A stretch of 64,000 nucleotides of DNA from Caprella mutica (taxonomy: Eukaryota; Arthropoda; Malacostraca; Amphipoda; Caprellidae): the NCBI GenBank assembly GCA_947561585.1, contig CANNZV010001612.1, positions 62,001 to 126,000 of the forward strand. Reading direction: 5' to 3'. The notes under the pieces are model-generated. The model saw only the letters and a list, made by a program, of their open reading frames with translations. It did no database searches and was not told the DNA's origin. Made by a program: the position numbers and the translations under genes. This document shows, piece after piece, positions 55,420 to 64,000 of the stretch. Numbering within the stretch: position 1 is the first letter of the stretch; each line of letters opens with the position of its first letter.

Positions 55420-56000
55420 AGGTCCCCTCCAAGCAAATTTTTTTATTGCTTAAATCAACGAGGCTAATGCTTCTTAACATTTTACTGCAAACCCCATAAA
55501 ATTTGATAGCATATTTTTAATTTTATATGCTTTTAAAGATTTTTATAATCCAAACTCTACAAAACCTACTTTACTTCCGACTTTCTAATTTTCAGTCTGA
55601 AGAAGAAGAATGTACACCATTTGTTTTGATTGTCAACTAAGTATTTGGTTTAATAAGTCTAATTATTATTCGTTTATAGGTTTAAATTTGGATAAACTTA
55701 TTTATATAACGATTATATACTTCTAGAAACACTTAATATTTTAAAAGAAGACCGAAAACGCATTGTTTGTTTATAAATCTAAATTTGAAATCAAAACAAA
55801 GAGTGTACAATCTTCTTTCTCAGCGTCAGGTTGGAGATTCGCTCGATTGTTGCTCACATAGTACTAAAAAACTTTAAAATCATATAATAGAATATATACT
55901 GGACCGAATTGTATGCGGTTTACAGAATAATGATCGTAGACCTTAGTTCTATAATATTATGTAATAAACTCATTTTTTTCCCGGAGCCTGGAGAGGACCT
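55420..56000 (+). mobile_element. TTAA MITE family A, copy 5, at a splice acceptor
   Basis: A 581-bp element between TTAA 55416-55419 and 56001-56004. Its left end lies 14 nt before the AG acceptor (55401-55400, minus strand) of the first galactosyltransferase exon seen. Only CCATAGTTTTTTTC of older intron separates it from that acceptor. Confidence 0.93.
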
Positions 56001-56053
56001 TTAATGTATCACACAATAAATGTACAATTTGTGCTGTTTATATTGTAGAGTAC

Positions 56054-57400
56054 CAGGGTTTCTCAATCTGGTGTAAATGTACCATTGGTGATACGTTTTC
56101 CTAACTCAGGGTGGTACATTTAATGTTCCAGTATAATACCTACGAAGTAATTGTTTTCTGAAATAACATACACAATTACACATCATTATTTTTTTTAAAT
56201 AGATTGATTTAAAAGGATATATTATCGCAAATAAAAATTATGACTATTATTAAAATCTTGATTAAAGCAAAAACCGTGTAGTTTTCTGTTAATGTTCCGA
56301 GATTTGACAACATTGCTTCGTATAAGATCCTCCATTACTTAATAAAAGTAAAAGGATGCTAATAAATCAATTGTGTTTAACTGCTTATACCAATTAGTGA
56401 TCATCTTTAAATATTGAGAGCTAGTGCCAATTAAATCTATCGATACTATAAACTTGACATTTCGATAGAAATTAATTCGAACTAGAAGTCCTGTTCTCCG
56501 GTAAGAATTATAGTATTTTATTCTACTAAATCGTTTGGTCATTTCTTATCAGATTAATAATTGAATTTCAAAATTAAAGAAACATTGGCTAAGTTGCCTA
56601 ATCTATAAGAGAGTTTGAACATGTTGATTTACAGAAACTACCATAAGTGTGCGTTCGAATTAATTCACGCTCTTTCAATATATTTGATTAATGAATTGGA
56701 ACTGTGATTTGTGCTTGGTGTCTATTTCAAGATTTTGGATATTATCATGTTAATATATGATAGATTCATTATATATGTTGTTAAACGAGTATATGAACTG
56801 TGAGATGAATTTCTTCGGTTTTTTCGGTATTGTAAAGATTTCATTACATCTTCCGAAGATAATGAATTTCTTTCGAAAATTGTTTATCATGTTGACAAAT
56901 TTGAAGTTATAAGTTTGATGATGAACAAAAGTTACCAAAAAGCAGATGCAACATTCTGTGACTTAGACTCAAAACTCAAATATTCCTTGACAAAAAGTCG
57001 TCTTTAGAATGTGATATTCGCTATGTTCAGATTGTAAACTCTAAAGGTGGAGACATTAACTCTAAGAACCTAGCTTCTGGCACAGTCGCGTCATTCCCCA
57101 TGGAAGAACAATAATAACTTTAATTTAAAACAGATTTGGAAGCTGATTTATCATGACTTTTGCTTTTTCACATAATTACATATGATCCTAAGTAACATGA
57201 CAATATCTCTGGGAACTCTGTTGGAATACCGCACATCCGCTTCAGATCCCACATCCCAAAAGGATGCTGAGCGAATGTTCGAATTGTATTCGAAAGGAAA
57301 AATATCCTCATGGAACTTAATGCAAGCATAAAAAGATGTTTTTTCTTGAATCCCGTGCGAGGCTAGACGAATATGAAATATTTTATCAGTGGAACAACAA
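56054..57400 (+). mobile_element. hAT transposon relic
   Basis: Begins CAGGGTTTCTCAATCTGGTG, a typical hAT-like terminus. At 57225-57370 the plus strand encodes, with one shift, SQKDAERMF followed by RIVFERKNILMELNASIKR and CFFLN. These match the C-terminal dimerisation region of hAT transposases (SER-F ... RR-L ... FLN pattern). The right terminus and most of the transposase are not recognisable. Confidence 0.5.
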
Positions 57401-57773
57401 AGTTAAATACTTTCAGAGTTAGAATGAAGTATATTACAATTTATAGGTATCTAAAATTTAATTAGGTGCACTCATTTGAAATATGATACTCTTTAGTAGT
57501 AGCATAGTAGCTAAATAATATTATTAGTTAATTATAGGTCTGTCTTAAAATCAGAGTGGCCATCCCTACCTCCCTCAAACCCCAGTGTTGAAACGCAATT
57601 GGTTGGGGTAGGTTATCTGTGTGTGCGTAATCAAGAACAATTATAATTAGATGTTTTTTTATTCTATATACTGTACCTTGGTGTGATAATCTCTAAAGAG
57701 ACTCAGAGGAAATAGTTTAAAAACAAGCATAATTAAAATAATAAACTAAAGAGTACCTACCTAGGGTCACACA

Positions 57774-57992
57774 GGTAAATTGCGGTCCCTTAATTTCTAA
57801 TTGCAGCCTTATTAAGAAAGTCTCAAAATCCATCTGAAAATGATTTATATTGAATTTTTTAATATCAAAATAATTTCAATTTGTGCTAGATTTTATTTAT
57901 TTCAAGAGTTTTTTGAAGCCATGATGGTTTTTAATGTTTCTGAGATAAGAGACCGCAGTAAGTTAAAGTGCCACAATTTACCAACTTGACCC
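57774..57992 (+). mobile_element. TA-inserting MITE family C, copy 2, complete
   Basis: A 219-bp element between TA 57772-57773 and 57993-57994, ends GGGTCACACAGGTAAATTGC and (reverse) GGGTCAAGTTGGTAAATTGT. It gives the empty form of the copy at 39.6 kb. Confidence 0.85.
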
Positions 57993-58019
57993 TACTTAGT
58001 CACCTCTGGTTAGTCATCA

Positions 58020-58262
58020 CTGTGATTTAACATCATATAACTACCTGCTTAACTACCTAGGTAAACTACATAACTATACTACCTACCTACCTAGATAAAC
58101 AACATAACTACCTATCTACGCTGCTACACAGACTACATAGCTAACTACCTACACACGCAGACTACATAACTACCTATCTACGCTAATTACTTACCAACCT
58201 ACTTATCTAACTCGCAGACTAATTACCTACCTAGGCAAACTACCTAGTACCTAGTACCCCTT
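58020..58262. repeat. CTAC-rich low-complexity tract
   Basis: Imperfect CTAC/CTAG tetramers mixed with a longer word AACTACCTATCTACGCT that occurs twice (about 58107 and 58171). Confidence 0.8.
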
Positions 58263-58291
58263 GAAGCTAGTGTGGGAAATTGGATTGTTAA

Positions 58292-59576
58292 CCCTTTCGA
58301 TCCGGCAATTTGATGACATACTATGTTTTTAAATTTATGGTGATAAATTAGCTTAATTAAATATGTCAAACTAAGATATATTATTCATCAAATTTGTAAT
58401 ATTTCAATTATTTTATAATTTATAGAGATGGTAGCAGAGACTACCGTCAGTATTTTCAGGGACCGCATTTCCTGTAAATTGTAAATAGTGAGAATAAAAT
58501 TTTCAAATGATAGAATGGTTTGAGAAACTGTTTATTAAATTATTATGACTTTATAACATTTAAATTAGATTTTATTAATATTTATTTTCCCTTATGAATG
58601 AGAAATATATTGAATATAGTTATGAAAAATTGACAAATTAGAACAATAATAATTATTATAGTCTAATATAATATAAGTCATTATTTTTAATATTTCATAA
58701 CGAAAATAACGCAAAATAAATAAATTAATATAAAAAAATAAACACCCTAGATGTGTATCACAGCATAGTAAGCTTACAGTTACAAATTATAGCTGTAATA
58801 TTAATAATAATTTAAGAATTTATCATACAAACATTATGAGTGTATTCCTATAAATTAATGAATTCCTTTGGCATTATTGTCAAGATAAAACATAAGCGTA
58901 TTATTCATTACCAATTAAACTATTCGACTAGTAACATGTCTTACATTATCTACATCACATTGAAAATCACAAACGTTTTCTTACAGATGAGTAAAACTGT
59001 TTATCCGTGGTACTCATTGAAGCACAACTTAGATGAATTGCAGCAAAGGAAAACTCCACAGTGGCTGGAGTTTGAAGATAAACACCACAGTTTGAAGCCT
59101 CTCTTTATTGGTTTCATTGCTTCAACATGGATCTTCCCTTGAAACGTATCATAGACTCATCTATTGCCAGATATTTAGAATGTGCCCTTTTTTCAATAAA
59201 CTTCTCGTTCAGATGGTCTAACAATGGTCTAATTTTGTATTTTGTAATAATAATTACGTTAATAAATAACATATATTGGTAAAAGAAAGTATCATACATA
59301 ATATCTTAAAAGAAATAAGTCTCAAACATGATTACCAACAAGATATGGGCAAAAAAATACAGCGAAAAAATTTAGTGACTCACCCGCGACTTCTCTCCAG
59401 TTCAAATGGCGTAACAAGTTGTTTACCTAGCGTAGATGCCAGATGTCGCTATAATCGTGATCTCTGAAGGTACTTCTCACTACTAACAGTATCAGAAGCA
59501 CAAAAACTATTCTCTTTTGATTAGTATGGTCAATCTTATAAGGTGGTATTTTATACTACCGCCAGGAGCAAAAGGG
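58292..59576. mobile_element. piggyBac element, internally deleted copy
   Basis: A 1285-bp element between TTAA 58288-58291 and 59577-59580, ends CCCTTTCGATCC and (reverse) CCCTTTTGCTCC. It consists of three blocks that also occur in the longer copy: 58831-59066 = 60171-60406, 59077-59239 = 61044-61206, and from 59245 = from 63447. It is thus a derivative missing most of the transposase; the open frames within are leftovers. Confidence 0.9.
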
Positions 59577-59580
59577 TTAA

Positions 59581-60170
59581 AGACGGGTTTAAATTACAAT
59601 TATCTGAATTTAAAACTCCAGATATCACCTAACTTAGTAATTGTAACGGTGTAATTAAAGTAGAGTAAGTTTTACCGTGAAATTAATAATATGAGGTTAC
59701 TGTTTTAATTACACTCTTGATCGAATTTATTTTTAAATAGGTACTATGGTAAAATCCGAGTTACCAGACTGTTCCATATTTTCGAACATTAAGAAAAAGT
59801 ATATCTACAATAACTAGTACATTACTATAATTATAAACTAAATTCTATGATCGAAAATGTGGAACCGTACTTAATTAAAACTCAACCTAGTTTGAGCGAA
59901 ACCTACTCTATTCATTGTTAATTATATTTTAACGAATTTTATAATTGTATTAGAATCTAGAATCTAGATGATATTAAAGAATACATCTCCCTTGTTTTTT
60001 TATTAAGTACTTCCGTAATCAATTATAACTTCATATACCAAGACGGATTTAAATTTGTATAGGCATGAACATATTTTTCTTTATTTACTGTTCCATCTTA
60101 TAATTATGAAATATAAACTTTATGAGTGTCTCGGTGATTATTGCTGTTCTGATTATTATCTAACTATATT
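59581..60170. other. piggyBac flank, duplicated at 63783-64000
   Basis: From 59581 to about 59798 the sequence outside the TTAA matches 63783-64000 almost perfectly, so host flank is duplicated together with the element. From 59799 to 60170 it is unique AT-rich DNA. Confidence 0.75.
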
Positions 60171-60340
60171 ACATTATGAGTGTATTCCTATAAATTAATG
60201 AATTCCTTTGGCATTATTGTCAAGATAAAACATAAGCGTATTATTCATTACCAATTAAACTATTCGACTAGTAACATGTCTTACATTATCTACATCACAT
60301 TGAAAATCACAAACGTTTTCTTACAGATGAGTAAAACTGT

Positions 60341-61856
60341 TTATCCGTGGTACTCATTGAAGCACAACTTAGATGAATTGCAGCAAAGGAAAACTCCACA
60401 GTGGCTACATTTACTGGCAGGTCTAGACTGAATTCCACGCTTTGAGCAAACCTCACACCCTCCTTTCTGAATGTGAAACACTGGTCTATGAATGCCAATA
60501 TTAGTCAAACGAACGGAAGGTGGAACAGAGTACTGTATCTTGCGCCGCTTTGATTGACCAGCGTCAACTCTTCGTTCAGCAAACGTGAGGAGTCCGAGAG
60601 CGATTTCTCTTCGAAAATCAAGACAAGGAACTGTGGACTTAGAACCATCCTTGTTTTTTCTTTGCACTGTTGTAGGAGATATGCCATGGTAATATGACAC
60701 GAAGAAGACAGCCTTTTTATCCATCCATTTATACACTGTTATGCCATCAGAAGTGGAGCGGTAATCTTTTGAGAGATTTGTCTGGAGCAAGAGAAGGCAC
60801 ATCCTTTATATTAGAACGAATTGTTCCACACGCCAAAATATGATGAAGTTTCAGTGTCTCCATGAGGGGAAGAGAAGAGAAGTAATCATCAAAAAATACT
60901 TTGTGGTTTGCTGTTTTGATGTGCTTTAGAAGAGATAGGACAACTGCACCTCCCAATCCAAATTTCTTCACCTCATCGGATGCATTTTGCGTCTCCACTT
61001 GCCTGTATATATTTTTGTCTGGAACATGTTACTAGTGTTATCGGATAAACACCACAGTTTGAAGCCTCTCTTTATTGGTTTCATTGCTTCAACATGGATC
61101 TTCCCTTGAAACGTATCATAGACTCATCTATTGCCAGATATTTAGAATGTGCCCTTTTTTCAATAAACTTCTCGTTCAGATGGTCTAACAATGGTCTAAT
61201 TTTGTAAACTTTGTCCTTTCTTGAAAGATTCATCTTGGTGTTGTCATTCACATGCAGATTACTAAGAATATTCTGAAATCTATCTCTGCTCATTGATTCT
61301 ATTATTGGTTGCACTCCCAGATCTTTTGCACATGACCAGAAATGAGAAATTCTGGGTAGTTCATGATAACTCATGATAAAATTAATGCCAAGAAAGACTT
61401 TGAGCTCATCTTTTGAAAGACTGATTGGCTTGCCCCTTTGTACACTTTTTAGATTTGTTTCATAGTGTAATGTCTTCATCTATGAATTTCATGAAAGCAT
61501 CAAGTGGAGTGTTAACAAATTGTTGTGAAACTTTTGACGTGTCATGAAATGATGTATTTATTGCTGTCTCAGGTTTTTTCTTCCATTTTCTTTTCTCCTG
61601 AGATGTGTCTGGTTCAATCTGTTGCTCAGGGAATACTTCACAGGAATCTATATTTATTATAATCTCTTCATTTTGATTGGAATTATCTGTTTCTACAGTA
61701 ATTATACTCTTGTTCATTAGATATCTGTGCAACATCTAATGCAGTTTCAATTAGAGTAGTACTCTCTATGTCTTCCTCATCAGTATCTTCTTCGTAGTCA
61801 GAAGGTAAACAGATGAGCATATCTTCAATTTGTTCCTCGTTTAACCATTTATTTAC
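60341..61856 (-). pseudogene. piggyBac transposase relic
   Basis: Starts at about 61858 (MVNKWLNEEQ) with an acidic N-terminal region. The domain with FLGINFIMSYHELPR and first catalytic IDESMIRFKGR is followed by a short deletion/frameshift at about 61082. The next part, FGLGGAVVLSLL, holds the second catalytic region as FFDDYFSS. After TSDGITVYKWMDK and KDGSKSTVPC the sequence jumps to LDFRREIALGLL, so the segment that normally carries the third catalytic Asp (the MGGVD region) is missing. The C-terminal cysteine-rich zinc domain (CEVCSKRGIQSRP, CSHCGVFLC) is present to the stop at 60341. At least four frame changes occur. It cannot act as a transposase. Confidence 0.85.
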
Positions 61857-61880
61857 CATTTTCTGAAATAAAATGTTCAA

Positions 61881-62212
61881 TTAGCAAATATTGATGAAAA
61901 TATATATAGATTCGCCTCAAAAAATATAATACCATTCAATTCAAATATGACAGTATGTAAATAAAAATAAGGACATAATGACAGAGTAATGATAATAATT
62001 CCTAGATGTAGCAAGTCGTGAAGTGAATGCAGGACACATTTGGTTACTACTTGAATTTATTTAAATGTTAATAATTGAAAATAGTAACAAAATTAACTAT
62101 TGAGCGGAGAAAATTAGCAACAAGGAGCGTCCTGCAAAAATATTTACTAAATTAATTATCGATTCGAGAACTAGGACATATAGACTCACTAATGGTATAA
62201 TTCCTATAGATT
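61881..62212. other. piggyBac subterminal AT-rich DNA
   Basis: No coding signal; it lies between the transposase start and the hAT-type MITE and would hold the transposase promoter. Confidence 0.4.
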
Positions 62213-62220
62213 CATATTAA

Positions 62221-63225
62221 CAGAGATGGGCGAAAAGTACATCGAAAGTACTTAAGTACTAAGTACAAGTACTCGTAAATCAATGTACTTGAAGTAGTTG
62301 CCCAAGTACTCAAATAAAAAAGTATTTTCAAAGTACAAGTACCAAGTACTTTTTAAAGTACTTTCAAGTACCAAGTACATTTACTATACAATTTAAAAAC
62401 TAATAATTTATGCTGTTAACTCTTACAGTACATCTTCTCAGTGACTTTTTCTCTGATAGTACATCATAACAGTGACTCTTTTCTCTGATAGTACATCATC
62501 ACAGTGACTCTTTTCTCTGATAGTATATCATCACAGTGACTCTTTTCTCTGATAGTACATCATCACAGTGACTCTTTTCTCTGATAGTATATCATCACAG
62601 TGACTCTTTTCTCTGATAGTACATCATCACAGTGACTCTATACTCTGATAGTACATCATCATAGTGACTCACTGTACACGTCCACACGCTTATAATTCGT
62701 CAATGTGTTTGGTAAATATTGGTTGTGATATCTAGGTATCATAAAATAATTATATTCAATGTACTTAAATTGGTCAATATAACTCATAGTCTCTATACAT
62801 GATTGTATGTCAGAATATATAAATATTCACCGTCACATAAAAGTATACAATGTCTTACAGTCTTAGTTTTCGATTCTACTGTTTGACAAAGTTTTCAATT
62901 TTACTGCTTGACAAACAATTTTCCAACATGTTGGACCTCTTCAAACTGTAGTTTTTATCCAGTTGCTGTAAATACAGTTTTGATGAGAAAAAGAATTAAT
63001 TTTGTAGAGATTTTAGAACTAATCTTTTAAAATCTCTTGACTGAAAGGAAAAATGTACTTTGCAAAGTACTTTTTACTTGGAAAGTAACAAGTAATTGTA
63101 AAAAGTACTTCTAAGTAATTATTCAAAGTACTTTTTAGAAAGTACTTCAAGTAGTACTTGAAGTACTTACTTGTTACTTAGTACTTTTACTTGGTACTTG
63201 GGAAGTACTTTCCCGCCCATCTCTG
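62221..63225. mobile_element. Non-autonomous hAT-type element with 8-bp TSD
   Basis: A 1005-bp element flanked by CATATTAA at 62213-62220 and 63226-63233; ends CAGAGATGGGCGAAAAGTAC and (reverse) CAGAGATGGGCGGGAAAGTA. Arms of 150-180 bp are dense in AAGTACTT words that self-complement. No transposase is present. It inserted into the longer piggyBac copy. Confidence 0.93.
62425..62675. repeat. 32-bp minisatellite inside the hAT-type element
   Basis: About eight copies of a 32-bp unit (TCTCTGATAGTACATCATCA plus CAGTGACTCTTT), spaced exactly 32 bp at 62471 and 62503. Confidence 0.95.
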
Positions 63226-64000
63226 CATATTAACTAGTATGAATGAGAATATATGCAATTATGCATGAACACATTGCTCAAATAAATACAAAGTAAAAAT
63301 AATAAAGTATCGTTAAATGGAATAAATTATTCTAATTATGTACATAAAATAACTCAGTTATAAAAAACCTGACGGTAGTCTGTGCTACCCCCCTTATTGA
63401 CGGTATAAATGGACAATATTATATAAATAGCTGTAAAATGACTATTTAATAATAATTACGTTAATAAATAACATATATTGGTAAAAGAAAGTATCATACA
63501 TAATATCTTAAAAGAAATAAGTCTCAAACATGATTACCAACAAGATATGGGCAAAAAAATACAGCGAAAAAATTTAGTGACTCACCCGCGACTTCTCTCC
63601 AGTTCAAATGGCGTAACAAGTTGTTTACCTAGCGTAGATGCCAGATGTCGCTATAATCGTGATCTCTGAAGGTACTTCTCACTACCAACAGTATCAGAAG
63701 CACAAAAACTATTCTCTTTTGATTAGTATGGTCAATCTTATAAGGTGGTATTTTATACTACCGCCAGGAGCAAAAGGGTTAAAGACGGGTTTAAATTACA
63801 ATTATCTGAATTTAAAACTCCAGATATCACCTAACTTAGTAATTGTAACGGTGTAATTAAAGTAGAGTAAGTTTTACCGTGAAATTAATAATATGAGGTT
63901 ACTGTTTTAATTACACTCTTGATCGAATTTATTTTTAAATAGGTACTATGGTAAAATCCGAGTTACCAGACTGTTCCATATTTTCGATCATTAAGAAAAA

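Larger units (their letters stand above)
60171..63778 (-). mobile_element. piggyBac element, longer copy lacking its left end
   Basis: Contains a transposase relic on the minus strand and a right end (reverse) CCCTTTTGCTCC next to TTAA 63779-63782. Similarity with the short copy starts at 60171, but no left terminus precedes it. A 1005-bp hAT-type MITE (62221-63225) sits between the transposase start and the right end. Confidence 0.85.

Noticed and set aside
56339..56938. Minus-strand frames as possible upstream exons of the galactosyltransferase gene
   Set aside because: No match to the N-terminal C1GALT motifs and no suitable splice sites; they lie in the hAT relic.
58840..60431. Identical 90-residue frames at 58840 and 60180 as a small gene family
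   Set aside because: They lie in the duplicated 5' block of the piggyBac copies, antisense to the transposase end, and one is cut by a deletion junction.

Overview
The window looks like an AT-rich, intron-containing animal genome, almost certainly an arthropod and most likely an insect; a hemipteran is a guess from general style only. The evidence is spliceosomal GT/AG introns in a core-1 galactosyltransferase-like gene, full-length I/Jockey-type non-LTR retrotransposons with RNase H, a BEL/Pao relic, piggyBac and hAT relics, TA- and TTAA-inserting MITEs, and many satellites. There are no bacterial-style operons, no rRNA and no convincing tRNA gene.

Layout. 1-2486: 22-bp satellite with a ~1.1-kb higher-order period. 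2993-3800: two more minisatellites. 4.0-6.6 kb: no gene seen. 6.64-6.82 kb: near-perfect 183-bp palindrome. 6.95-9.62 kb: old interspersed repeat (family D here) containing a fold-back. 10-11 kb: TATA-bearing, GC-richer stretch. 11.3-16.26 kb: decayed non-LTR element R0 (+) that interrupts a second D copy. 17.5-24.08 kb: non-LTR element E1 (-). 26.1-32.9 kb: related element E2 (-), with an intact 1249-residue ORF2. 33.0-37.6 kb: TTAA MITEs and nested long inverted repeats. 37.8-45.65 kb: minisatellites built round GGAATATTCC, a TA MITE with a further insertion, a SINE head and a relic RT. 45.65-47.62 kb: BEL/Pao relic split by a MITE. 47.68-51.58 kb: giant palindrome bounded by an 8-bp duplication. 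52.28-53.03 kb: two adjacent minisatellites. 54.31-55.40 kb: the last four exons of the only host gene recognised. 56.05-58.26 kb: hAT relic, TA MITE and CTAC-rich tract. 58.29-64.0 kb: two duplicated copies of a piggyBac locus, one carrying a hAT-type MITE.

The sequence reads as nested insertions that can often be ordered: MITE into BEL integrase, a second 8-bp-TSD element into a TA MITE, a fold-back into a hAT-like palindrome, R0 into repeat D, and a TTAA MITE beside the splice acceptor of the galactosyltransferase gene. No new defence or metabolic system was seen. The best candidates for follow-up are the TTAA MITE family (five copies, one at a splice acceptor, one in integrase code), the repeat-B family with conserved coding-like segments, the near-perfect palindrome, the GAAnnTTC-dense satellites, and the shared 3'UTR hairpin and ATGGA-type ORF overlap of E1 and E2.
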